64,000 nt of DNA from Streptosporangium sp. NBC_01495 (GTDB taxonomy: Bacteria; Actinomycetota; Actinomycetes; Streptosporangiales; Streptosporangiaceae): positions 10,230,001 through 10,294,000 of the forward strand of contig NZ_CP109430.1 of assembly GCF_036250735.1 (NCBI RefSeq). The letters run 5' to 3'. Below are positions 9,097 to 17,176 of this stretch, in pieces (the first letter of the stretch is position 1; every line of letters starts with the position of its first letter). A program made the translations under genes and the position numbers. The notes below the pieces were generated by a model. That model had not been told where the DNA came from. It saw nothing but the letters and a program-made list of their open reading frames with translations, and did not search any database.

Positions 9097-9614
9097 CGGA
9101 TGACGCCCCCTGCCTCCACCCCGACCAACGCCCCCGACGTCCCCGCCGCCACCGGTGCGGCCGCGGCCGGGCTGATCTGGATGCCCGCTTCCTTCAGCCA
9201 CGTCTTCAGGGTGAAGGTCTCCACGTTCAGGCTCTCGGCGGCTTGGCGGATCGTCAGTCCGCCCGACAGCAAGGTTTGGGCGATGTCGACGACGCGGGCG
9301 CGTTCGCGGCGCCGGTCTTCTTCGGTGGGCAGGTCCATCCGGGCGGCGTGCTCGGCCGCCCCGGCCTCCAACATCTCCCCCGCGCGCACCAGACAGGCGA
9401 CGCTGCAGTACAGGCCGAGGCGGATGTGGCGGCCCTTGCCGCCGGGCGCGCGCTCGAGGAGATACCAGCCCGCCGGCACCCACATCCCACGCTCGGCGCG
9501 CTGGCAGATCCGGCAGAAGAACGACCGCTCACCCTCCTGGTGGCCACCCCGGGTGGTCACCAGGCCGCCGCGGCGACGCGAGGCCGGAACCAGATGCTGC
9601 TCGTCGGTACTCAC
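9093..9614 (-). CDS. Zinc-binding helix-turn-helix protein of the conjugative element
   Basis: About 173 residues from GTG 9614. The N-terminal half contains FFCRICQRAERG and LYCSVACLVRAGEML, two Cys pairs resembling a treble-clef or FCS-type zinc knuckle. The C-terminal half has VVDIAQTLLSGGLTIRQAAE followed by LKTWLKEAGI, a classical helix-turn-helix. The frame is open further upstream to 9728, but that part is unlike protein sequence. It is transcribed divergently from the relaxase gene across an AT-rich gap, so it may regulate transfer or copy number. It is first in the operon with the dsRBD gene. Confidence 0.6.
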   Translation of the reverse strand: MSTDEQHLVPASRRRGGLVTTRGGHQEGERSFFCRICQRAERGMWVPAGWYLLERAPGGKGRHIRLGLYCSVACLVRAGEMLEAGAAEHAARMDLPTEEDRRRERARVVDIAQTLLSGGLTIRQAAESLNVETFTLKTWLKEAGIQISPAAAAPVAAGTSGALVGVEAGGVIR

Positions 9615-9940
9615 GACAGCCCACCCTGCCAGAGCGGCCTCACCGCCGAGGGCTGCAGAGCCAGCGAGCGGCACGGCGGAGGCGGCCCTTCCGACGCCGA
9701 ACATGACAAGAGCCATGACAACGACCAACGATCAAGAGCACAAAAACAGCACTCAACGATCAATCGGACAGCATCACAGCAGCACAACCCATAGACACCA
9801 TATAAACCATTTGTCAGACTCATCATCACAAAATAAAAAGATCACAGAAAAGGATCTTGGACAAAGGTATCTCCCGATACGGGCGGCCTTCGGCCGGAAG
9901 AACGGCGCTGAGCTGGGCGGATGCGAAGGGGGTGGGTGCG
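9615..9940. promoter_or_regulatory. Divergent promoter region, candidate oriT
   Basis: This gap separates the minus-strand Zn/HTH operon from the relaxase. Bases ~9715-9860 are markedly AT-rich compared with both flanks and contain two near-identical direct repeats, CCAACGATCAA and TCAACGATCAA, about 30 bp apart. Relaxase genes of the MobF type usually lie next to their origin of transfer, so this is the best oriT candidate. No nic site can be assigned by eye. Confidence 0.4.
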
Positions 9941-12900
9941 GTGGCGTGGGTGAGCACCCTGGGCCCCGACCAGGCGCAGGTCGACTACCGCCTCCAGGAA
10001 GGCGTCGGCTGCGGCGCCCCCGAGTTGTCGGCGGATGCGCAGCTGGCCTACCGGCTGACTGGTGAGCGCCCGTTGATGTGGATCGGCGACGGCCTGCGCG
10101 AGGTTGGCCTCACCCCCGGCAGCCTGCTCACTGCCGACCAGCACGACGCGGCCCGCGCCCTGATGGACGGCCGCCACCCCGACACCCGTGAGGTGTTGGT
10201 GAAGGCGAAACCGGCCGTCGATCCGCGCGCGATGCTGCCTGGTGTCCCGCTGCTGGCCGCGCTGCAGCAGGCCGCGCTCCAGCGCGGCGCCGCAGCGGTC
10301 AGCGACCTGGTGGCCGGCAACGACAAGATGACCAAACGCGCGGCGCAGCTGGAGCGCGGCGTGCAGCGCAAGGGCGAGGCGTATGTGCTGGCGTATGAGG
10401 AGGCGCGCAAGCTCGCCCGCGTGGCCGGGGTGGATCTGGCCGTCGTCTACGACACCGAGCAGTTGGCCGAGGCGCGGCGCTGGCGCGAGGCGCGGGTGCG
10501 GATCGGCAACCGCGGCTATGACCTCACCTTGGACGTCAGCAAGAGCGTCAGCCTGCTGGGCGCCCTGTCGAGCCCGGACGTCGGCGCGGTGGTCGACACG
10601 GTCTTCGCCGAGAGCGTCGTCGAGACCGTCGCCGCGGTGCAGGAGTGGGCGGCTTACGGCCAGCGCGGCCACCAGGGCGATGGTGAGCTCGCCGACCGCA
10701 TCGCCTCCAGCGGCCTGCTGGGCTGGGTCCTGGAGCACCGAACCGCCCGCCCGGTCGACGGCCAGGCACCGGATCCGCACCTGCACGCGCATGTGTCGAT
10801 CGCGAACATGGTGCGTGGAGTCGACGGTAAATGGTCGGCGGTGGCCGCCGGCGGCCGGGACCTGTTTCGCCACGCCCATGCCGCTGATTCCTTCCTCAAG
10901 GCACGGCTGCGACGCCGCCTGACCGCCGACCTCGGGGTGAGATGGGAGCGTGATGCGCACACCGGGGCGTGGGAAATCGTCGGCGTCGACGAGGCGATGC
11001 GCACCCGCTTCTCCAAACGCGACACCCAGGTGAAGGCGCTGTTGGCTGAGCACGGCCTCGCCTATGAGGAGGCGCATCAGCACGCGCGCCGGGTGGCCAG
11101 CGCCACCAGCCGCCAACCCAAACGCGACAACGTCGCGGCCGGGGGCCTAGCGGCGAACTGGCACGCCCAGTGCGCCGCCGACGGCGTCGACGCGGCCGCC
11201 GTCATGACCTCGTGTCTACACCCCGGCGAAGGCCTCCCGCAGCGACCGAGCCCGGAGGAGATCGCCGCGTGGATCTGGCGGGCCGAGGGCGGGCTGACCG
11301 CGCACACCAAGGTCGTCACCCGCGCGGACGTGTTCGCTGCAGTGGTCGACGCCTGCCCCGATGGCATCGCCGACCGCGCCGACGCCGAGATGTTGACGGA
11401 CGCGGCGCTGGCCCATAGCTCGGTCGTGCGCCTGGCCGACGCTGGAGCGCGGCATCTGGTGAACTCCGCCCGCTACACCTCCGTCGACATCCTGCGCGCC
11501 GAGCAGCAGGTCCTGCGCCTCACGCGTCAGCGCTACGAGGAAGGCGCCGCCGTCCTGGACGCCGCGGCGGTCGTGTTGTCGCGGGAGGCCTTCGAGGTCG
11601 CCCACGACCTCACCTTCTCCCCCTCCCAACGCGCCGCCCTGAACCGCCTGCTCGGCGACGGCCACGGCGTCGACGCGCTCATCGGCGTCCCAGGCGCGGG
11701 CAAGACCATGCTGATGTCCGCTGCCCGGGCCGGGTGGGAAAGTCGCGGCCTGGTGGTGGCCGGCGCCGCGACCGCCGCGGTGGCGGCCGCGAACCTGACC
11801 GCCGAATCCGGCATCGGCGCCCACACCCTCGCCACCTGGATGCACCGCATCACCGACCACGACAGCAGCGGCCTGGAGGGCGTCGACGTCCTGGTCATCG
11901 ACGAGGCCGCGATGGTCGACGACCGCGACCTGGCCGTCGTGCTGGGCGAGGCGCACCGCACCGGCACGAAGGTGGTGGCGATCGGCGACCCGTTGCAGCT
12001 GCGCGCGATCGGCGTCGGCGGCACCTTCGCCGCCCTCCACCGCCAAGTCGACGGCCTCCTCCTGGAGGAGAACCGGCGCCAGCGCGACCCGATCGAGCGC
12101 CAGGCCCTGGCCCAATGGCGCGACGGCGACCGCGCCGAGGCGTTGCGAACGTGGAGTCGCGGCGGGCACGTCCACGCCGGACGCGACGCGACCGACACCT
12201 TGGCCGCGCTGCTGGCAGACTGGGCCGCGTTGCGCACCGGCTACCGCGACGACGTCCACGACGAGCTCGCCGCCGTCTTGGTGCTGGCCGGAACGAACGC
12301 CGAAGCCGAACGCCTCAACGCCGCCGCCCGCGCGATCCGCCGCGAGGCCGGAGAGCTGTCGGGGCCAGATGCCCGGTATCGGCTTCCTGGCGGGCGCACG
12401 GTGGCGCTGGCGGTCGGCGACCACGTCCGGGTACGCGCCAACGACTACCGCTCCCGCAAGAGCAAGGGGCGGCGCGCGGACGTCCTCAACGGCTACCGCG
12501 GCGTCATCACCGCCATTCACCCCGACCGGTCGGTGAGCGTGCAGTGGCGACGCCTGGGCGCCGATGGCCCGGCCCTGGTCGTCGAGCGGGTGACGCCCGC
12601 CTACATCGCCGCCGGCGGCCTGAGCCATGGGACCGCGATGACGGTCGCCGCCGCCCAGGGCCTGACCAGCCACCACACCCTGATCTACGGCATGGGCCTG
12701 GATGCGCACACCTTGTACGCGGCGATGAGCCGCGACCGCCTGTCCGCTCGCCTGTACCTGCCGCGCACCGTCCTGGAATCCGATGCTGACCGCGCCCGCC
12801 ACGGCGAGCCGCGCAACCCCGCCGAGGAGCTGCACCGCGCCCTGGACGCCTACGCCGCCACCCTGCAAGGCGACCGCGCCGACCAGCTCCTCACCCCCGA

Positions 12901-13912
12901 GCCCGAGCCGATCGCTGCGGTGCGGGCCCGCGAACTGGCCGCCATCGAGGCCGAGGCGGCCCGGGTGGTAGCCGCCCGCGTGGCGCTGAACGAGGTCACC
13001 CGCCCTGACCGCCCGCACGGCCTGCTCAGCGACAAGACCCTGCACGCCCGCATCGCCGCGACCGCCGCACAAGCGACGACCCTGGCCGGGCAGGTCGCGC
13101 AGCAACAGCGCCGCGAGCGCGAGCAGGCCGACCAGGTCGCCGCCCTCCGCGCCCAGGTGAAGACCGAGCTCACCGACGAGCGCGAGCGCCTGGCCCACGC
13201 CCTGGACCAAGCCCGCACCGCCGGCGACCGGCGCCACGACGCCCAAGCCACCCACCACCGGGCCGAACAGCGTGTTGCCCAGCTGCAGGCGGCGCTGGCC
13301 GAGAAGAACAGCGGGCTGCGCGGCTTACTGCCCAGCAGCCAGCGCACCCGGCTGCAGGAGAAGCTGCAGGAGGTCTCCCAGGCGATGACCAGGGCCGCCC
13401 GCCGAGCCGAAGCCGCCGCTCGCGCCGAGCAGGCCGCGCTGCACGCCGCCCGCCACGCTTCCCCCTCGTGTGTGAGCGTGGCCGACCTGCAGGCGCGCCG
13501 CCGTCTCCTGAGCGGCTCGACGTCCTTCGCCAAGGTGCTGGAGACGACGATCGCGGAGCGCGTGGAGCAGGTGATGCCGGGCCTGGCCGACCGCCAGCGC
13601 GTCGCGGCCGCCCGGCTCAGCTTCCGCACCATCGCCGACTCCCCCGCCGGCCAGTACGAGCGCACCACCCGCCTGCTGGCCTCCCTGGTCCACGAGCGCG
13701 ACCACCGCAGTCGGCTCGACCAGGAGGTGCGGCGCGACCAAGACCGCGCCCGCCAAGATCCGGCCGCAGCCAAGCGAGTCCGTACCCGAAACGAACAGGC
13801 CCGCGAGCACGCCGAAGCGCAACAGCGCCAGGCGGCCGTCCGCTCCGCCCGCCGGACACCCACTTACCGCCCACCCACTACTAAGGGACCCCGTCCGGGG
13901 TTGGGTCTGTGA
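9941..13912 (+). CDS. MobF-family conjugative relaxase-helicase (TraA/TrwC-like)
   Basis: A 1323-residue protein that would nick oriT and unwind plasmid DNA. The N-terminal relaxase domain has a candidate catalytic Tyr in QVDYRLQEG near residue 20 and the metal-binding triad PDPHLHAHVSIAN (His ~280/282/284). The helicase part has Walker A GVPGAGKT near residue 584, VLVIDEAAMVDDRDLAVV (Walker B) and GDPLQLRAIG. The C-terminal third is a long Arg/Ala/Glu-rich coiled coil. The frame opens at 9857, but GTG 9941 with GAAGGGGGTG upstream matches the family N-terminus. No frameshift is visible, so it may be functional. No TraD-like coupling protein or T4SS genes occur in the window. Confidence 0.85.
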   Translation: MAWVSTLGPDQAQVDYRLQEGVGCGAPELSADAQLAYRLTGERPLMWIGDGLREVGLTPGSLLTADQHDAARALMDGRHPDTREVLVKAKPAVDPRAMLPGVPLLAALQQAALQRGAAAVSDLVAGNDKMTKRAAQLERGVQRKGEAYVLAYEEARKLARVAGVDLAVVYDTEQLAEARRWREARVRIGNRGYDLTLDVSKSVSLLGALSSPDVGAVVDTVFAESVVETVAAVQEWAAYGQRGHQGDGELADRIASSGLLGWVLEHRTARPVDGQAPDPHLHAHVSIANMVRGVDGKWSAVAAGGRDLFRHAHAADSFLKARLRRRLTADLGVRWERDAHTGAWEIVGVDEAMRTRFSKRDTQVKALLAEHGLAYEEAHQHARRVASATSRQPKRDNVAAGGLAANWHAQCAADGVDAAAVMTSCLHPGEGLPQRPSPEEIAAWIWRAEGGLTAHTKVVTRADVFAAVVDACPDGIADRADAEMLTDAALAHSSVVRLADAGARHLVNSARYTSVDILRAEQQVLRLTRQRYEEGAAVLDAAAVVLSREAFEVAHDLTFSPSQRAALNRLLGDGHGVDALIGVPGAGKTMLMSAARAGWESRGLVVAGAATAAVAAANLTAESGIGAHTLATWMHRITDHDSSGLEGVDVLVIDEAAMVDDRDLAVVLGEAHRTGTKVVAIGDPLQLRAIGVGGTFAALHRQVDGLLLEENRRQRDPIERQALAQWRDGDRAEALRTWSRGGHVHAGRDATDTLAALLADWAALRTGYRDDVHDELAAVLVLAGTNAEAERLNAAARAIRREAGELSGPDARYRLPGGRTVALAVGDHVRVRANDYRSRKSKGRRADVLNGYRGVITAIHPDRSVSVQWRRLGADGPALVVERVTPAYIAAGGLSHGTAMTVAAAQGLTSHHTLIYGMGLDAHTLYAAMSRDRLSARLYLPRTVLESDADRARHGEPRNPAEELHRALDAYAATLQGDRADQLLTPEPEPIAAVRARELAAIEAEAARVVAARVALNEVTRPDRPHGLLSDKTLHARIAATAAQATTLAGQVAQQQRREREQADQVAALRAQVKTELTDERERLAHALDQARTAGDRRHDAQATHHRAEQRVAQLQAALAEKNSGLRGLLPSSQRTRLQEKLQEVSQAMTRAARRAEAAARAEQAALHAARHASPSCVSVADLQARRRLLSGSTSFAKVLETTIAERVEQVMPGLADRQRVAAARLSFRTIADSPAGQYERTTRLLASLVHERDHRSRLDQEVRRDQDRARQDPAAAKRVRTRNEQAREHAEAQQRQAAVRSARRTPTYRPPTTKGPRPGLGL

Positions 13913-14004
13913 CCCACGACGGCGCAGTTCCTGGAAGTTTCCGAACTCCCCGGCGGGCGCGAATCAGGTGCGTGGGCTCACCGGCGATTGCGGGAGCGTG
14001 AAGC

Positions 14005-14034
14005 GGGGGTTCGCCACTGCAATGGCGAACCCCC
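14005..14034 (+). terminator. Strong intrinsic terminator after the relaxase gene
   Basis: A perfect 12-bp stem GGGGGTTCGCCA/TGGCGAACCCCC with a 6-nt loop is followed by GTAGTCTTTT. It lies 93 bp after the relaxase stop. I see no gene in the rest of 13913-14438. Confidence 0.8.
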
Positions 14035-14438
14035 GTAGTCTTTTGACACCCTGCCTGGTCAGAACAAGAGCGACATCAAAGGGTCCCGCCGAAGCGAGAC
14101 AGAGCAGACAACACCGAGCTCAGCTGCGATGTTCCTGTTATGACGTCATTGTGCTGACCCCGGGCAGTACCTCAGGGGGAGCCGAGCACCTTTGGACGCT
14201 GCCGAACGCCACCGAACACCTTCGACGGGCAGCGGACAGCGATGGACAGATCTGAAGCAGCAAAAGCGTCATTAGTGGAAAATGAGAGCTTTTGTTCTAT
14301 TTGTCTGATTGCTTAGAAGGGCGGATTTGCCTCGGGCTGTGCGGCATCATGACTTGCACGCGAGGCCAGATGAGGGCTGCAACCCCAGGCCACGCTTCCC
14401 CCTATCCCTGCCTGGTCAGGCATGAGAGCCCATGAAAG

Positions 14439-14657
14439 GTGGTGCTGCGCGTGTACGCGCCGCCCTGCATCCGCACTCCCCACACCGGAAACTTCCCGGT
14501 GTGGCGACTGGTCTTCATCGTTGTCTTGCTGATCTTCGTGATCGCGGCCCACCTCCTCGGCATGGCCATCGAGGTGACCCTGCTGGTGATCACCACCATG
14601 ACCGGTGTGGTGCTCCAGCTCACCAAGCCCGCCGCAGATCCATTAAAGGCCCTTTGA
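14439..14657 (+). CDS. Small membrane protein
   Basis: A 72-residue product with a hydrophobic stretch WRLVFIVVLLIFVIAAHLLG and a second, weaker one (VTLLVITTMTGVVLQL), predicting one or two membrane helices. The start is GTG 14439 or 14442. The stop overlaps the ATG of the HTH gene (ATGA), so the two are translationally coupled. The family is unrecognised; small membrane proteins of this kind are frequent in actinomycete integrative elements. Confidence 0.55.
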   Translation: MVLRVYAPPCIRTPHTGNFPVWRLVFIVVLLIFVIAAHLLGMAIEVTLLVITTMTGVVLQLTKPAADPLKAL

Positions 14658-15427
14658 TGGATCCGAACCCCTCGGTGAGCCTGCCGAAGCTCGCTCCCGA
14701 GCACACCTTCGCGATGGAACGAAACGTGCTGGGCAACCTGCTCCAGCAGGCGATATTGGGCAGCGGCCTGACCCCGAGCCAGATAGCCACCCAGGTGCGG
14801 ATACCGGCGAGCACGCTGTCGGCCATGATGAGCGGGCGCATGATCCCCCGCAAGGAGACGCTCGAGAGCATCGTGGAAGCGTGCGAAGCCGTTCCCATGC
14901 TGCGATTCGATATCCGATACTCCTGGGAACGGCTCAGGGATCTTCAACTGCGCTCGGAACAGCCCTCCGAGATCGAAAGCTCCGAGACAGAGAATTCCGA
15001 TCCTCCCGCCCCCCACTCCGGCGGTGTCCACGCGGGGACCGCGTTCCAGGAGAAGGACTCCCTGCACCGGTTGCGTGAAGACGCGTTCGGATATGGACTG
15101 AAGCCGGACCCGTTGACGGCTACCACCAAGGAGGAACTCCTCGAACTGATGAGGGACTTCCAGATCTGGGCCGGCGAGCCGTCCTACCGGGAAATCGCCA
15201 TCAACGCGGGCAGGACCGTAGGAGCCAGCACCCTGTGCGAGGCGCTCGACGTCAACAAGCCCGCCCGTCTGCCCTCGCTCAAAGTCGTCACGGCCTTCAT
15301 CCACGGCTGCGGAGGTAGCGAAGAGGATCTGACCCATTGGACGACGTCCTGGCGCCGGATCCGCATGGGTAGGACCCAAAGCAACATCACCCGCCTTCCG
15401 GGCGCTGCTCGTCGGCACGCAGGTTAG
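14657..15427 (+). CDS. Helix-turn-helix (XRE-like) regulator
   Basis: A 256-residue protein. Residues ~30-75 contain an XRE-type helix-turn-helix (LTPSQIATQVRIPASTLSAM, then PRKETLESIVEAC). A second DNA-binding-like region follows after ~160 (LMRDFQIWAGEPSYREIA; LPSLKVVTAFIHGCGGS), a pattern common in actinobacterial regulators that read 'sel..lr.lr.wag.sSyr.ia'. The start ATG 14657 overlaps the preceding membrane protein stop. The frame is open from 14432, but that part is in the shadow of the upstream gene. Confidence 0.7.
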   Translation: MDPNPSVSLPKLAPEHTFAMERNVLGNLLQQAILGSGLTPSQIATQVRIPASTLSAMMSGRMIPRKETLESIVEACEAVPMLRFDIRYSWERLRDLQLRSEQPSEIESSETENSDPPAPHSGGVHAGTAFQEKDSLHRLREDAFGYGLKPDPLTATTKEELLELMRDFQIWAGEPSYREIAINAGRTVGASTLCEALDVNKPARLPSLKVVTAFIHGCGGSEEDLTHWTTSWRRIRMGRTQSNITRLPGAARRHAG

Positions 15428-15517
15428 AACCAACCAGGGGGCGGCTACCCACCTCTCAGCCTTCAAGATCCACTCAATGTGGGTAGTGGCTATGGGAGCC
15501 GCCCTCGGGGCAGGAAT

Positions 15518-15646
15518 GTGGTCGTCGCGGCCCGAAGTATGGCTGTCGGCTCCGCGGCCCTCAAGGCCACGGGTCCTCGCTGCGCTCGCCCCGTGGCCTT
15601 GACCGCCGCAATCACCGACCGCCTTACGGGCCACCACGACGACCAC
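15518..15646. repeat. Nested inverted repeat (long hairpin)
   Basis: An inner perfect 13-bp stem, TCAAGGCCACGGG (15561-15573) and CCCGTGGCCTTGA (15590-15602), encloses a 16-nt loop TCCTCGCTGCGCTCGC. An outer pair GTGGTCGTCG (15518) and CGACGACCAC (15637) surrounds it, and both outer arms are followed by CGCGGCCCGAA. A related hairpin with a similar loop occurs at 33066-33149. There is no gene in 15428-15791. Confidence 0.7.
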
Positions 15647-15791
15647 GCGGCCCGAAACGAGGAAATGAATCTACGTCGTAAGGCGAGGGGTGGGGTAGAA
15701 CAGTCCCTCGCGCTTCGTGGTGGGGAGGAAAGCGGGCAAGGTGGTCCGGGAAGAGCCTGACGGGGTTCTCGGGGCGGCGTAGCGTCGGGGT

Positions 15792-15935
15792 ATGGCCGAG
15801 GAGGAGCACAAGGACCCGCCGATCTGCGGTACCTGCCTGGGCGCGGGCGGCGAATGGATCGACCGCAACGGCAGCGGTCCCAAGCAGAGCGTCTGGGTGG
15901 CGTGTCCCTTGTGCGCCGGGACGGGGCGGCGATGA
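15792..15935 (+). CDS. Tiny CxxC zinc-knuckle protein
   Basis: ATG 15792 opens a 47-residue product with two CxxC pairs (PPICGTCLGAGGEW and WVACPLCAGTGRR) in the CxxCxGxG style of DnaJ zinc fingers. Its stop overlaps the start of the next gene (ATGA), which carries more of the same motifs, so both are probably real and co-translated. Such proteins are common on actinomycete integrative plasmids; their role is unknown. Confidence 0.55.
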   Translation: MAEEEHKDPPICGTCLGAGGEWIDRNGSGPKQSVWVACPLCAGTGRR

Positions 15936-16252
15936 GCGACCCGATCACCTGCCCCGAGTGCGAGGGCGAGGGAGGCCAGCGGCTGGGCCGTCTGCGGATC
16001 GCGTGCCGGTTCTGCCACGGCCGGGGCTGGGTCGGCGCCGAGCACGAGCCCGCCGAACCTCCCCCGCCGCCCGCCGAGCCGCCACCTGCCTGGGAGCATC
16101 GCATTTGGTCCGACTCCGCCGCCGCCGCGTTCCTGGGGTGCCGCTACTGCCTGGGGTCGAAGACGGTGGCCCACGTGGACGCGAGCACCCGCACGCTGGT
16201 GATGGTGCCCTGCGGGTGCCTTACGTCCGGGAGCTCTTCGGCCAGCGCATGA
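15932..16252 (+). CDS. Small DnaJ-type zinc-finger protein
   Basis: A 106-residue product with three Cys pairs in or near CxxCxGxG context: ITCPECEGEGGQ, RIACRFCHGRGWVG and GCRYCLGSKTV. A Pro/Glu-rich linker lies between the second and third. It resembles the cysteine-rich domain of DnaJ without a J-domain. ATG 15932 overlaps the stop of the preceding tiny CxxC protein. It may bind zinc and nucleic acid or protein; the function is not known. Confidence 0.6.
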   Translation: MSDPITCPECEGEGGQRLGRLRIACRFCHGRGWVGAEHEPAEPPPPPAEPPPAWEHRIWSDSAAAAFLGCRYCLGSKTVAHVDASTRTLVMVPCGCLTSGSSSASA

Positions 16253-16278
16253 GCCGGGCCGATTGCCCAGATCTACAA

Positions 16279-16301
16279 GGTTCGCGAGAAAGTCGCGAAC
16301 C
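16279..16301. terminator. Short hairpin after the zinc-finger genes
   Basis: A perfect 9-bp stem GGTTCGCGA/TCGCGAACC with a 5-nt loop lies 26 bp after the stop, followed by an A/T run (GCAAAAAATTT). It probably acts as a terminator. The remaining ~250 bp to the next small gene is AT-richer and holds partial repeats of TTCGACC but no gene. Confidence 0.5.
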
Positions 16302-16548
16302 GCAAAAAATTTCGACCAGGATTCGACCGGGAATCGACGCTCGCGGGTCGAGATCAATTGCTCGCATTGTTCGAGGTGGAGCGTTTAGGTGGCCCTCATT
16401 TTTTACAGTCATTTAGCGCCTGGGCTGCACGTTCGTCGCTCGCAAACGTATTCGATCAAGGTTTCCTTTAGTCTATCCTGCCCTGCATGGCCCCTCGCGG
16501 GGCGCGGCTTGATAGCACCCGGCACCATTCCGGGAGGAGCGAGAGAGC

Positions 16549-16722
16549 GTGAATCAGAAATCCCCCGACGAGAAACCGTCGCGGCCTGAGACCGAGGCCG
16601 ACAAGGAGGCCGCGCGGTACTGGAGGGCGCGTACGCGCCTCGTCTACCTGAGGGGCGCGGTGTTGGTCCTGTGGGTGGTGTTCAGCCCGGGTGATGTCCC
16701 CCCGGTCGACCCCTTCATGTAG
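16549..16722 (+). CDS. Small single-pass membrane protein
   Basis: GTG 16549 follows a good ribosome-binding site (GGGAGGAGC). The 57 residues comprise a charged N-terminus (KPSRPETEADKEAARYW) and one hydrophobic helix (LVYLRGAVLVLWVVFS). It matches the style of small transfer-element proteins, but no family is recognised. The following 330 bp up to the IS element contains no gene I can support. Confidence 0.5.
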   Translation: MNQKSPDEKPSRPETEADKEAARYWRARTRLVYLRGAVLVLWVVFSPGDVPPVDPFM

Positions 16723-17103
16723 GGCGTGGAGGGGCCGCCTCCTGCCGGTCGCGGCTTCCCAACCAGCGGGCAGGAGACCCCTTCACGAGGGTATTCCAGC
16801 GGGGCATCGACACCCCAGAGAGGAGGGTTTTAAGAGTTCTACCAGGGTCTACGCGCGGGCGCGGGAGGCCTCAGGCGCGGGTGAAGTCCTCAGCCGATCG
16901 TGCCGCGCTCCCAGGTCGCCAGGGTGACCTGCAGCGACCAACTCGTCGGCCAGACCAAGCCCAACTCGTGGAAGATGCACGGCGGCCGTGACCGCGACCA
17001 TGGGCCCTGGCGCGACACGGGGCTTGATCGACATCGGAACGGCCAGTGGCGTTAGCCTGGGGCTTTCGCGGTGAGTATCGCCAGGCTTGATCATTTACAT
17101 GAG

Positions 17104-17173
17104 AAAAGTGCCTTGAGCTGGGAGGATTGGACTTGCTGAGGGTCCTGTCCACGCCAGTTCGAAAGGCACTTTT
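17104..17173 (+). promoter_or_regulatory. Inverted repeat covering the translation start of IS copy 1
   Basis: AAAAGTGCCTT-GAGCTGG (17104) pairs with CCAGTTCG-AAGGCACTTTT (ending 17173), 3 nt before the GTG start. The only AGG-like ribosome site lies inside the downstream arm. A transcript entering from outside the IS would fold this arm away, whereas one starting in the loop would not. Confidence 0.6.
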
Positions 17174-17176
17174 CGA

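Noticed and set aside
11216-13258. 680-residue minus-strand frame inside the relaxase gene
   Set aside because: A Gly/Val/Gln-rich shadow of a GC-rich gene with confirmed relaxase and helicase motifs on the plus strand.
13968-14255. 95-residue plus-strand frame after the relaxase gene
   Set aside because: It spans a perfect terminator hairpin and has no protein-like pattern.
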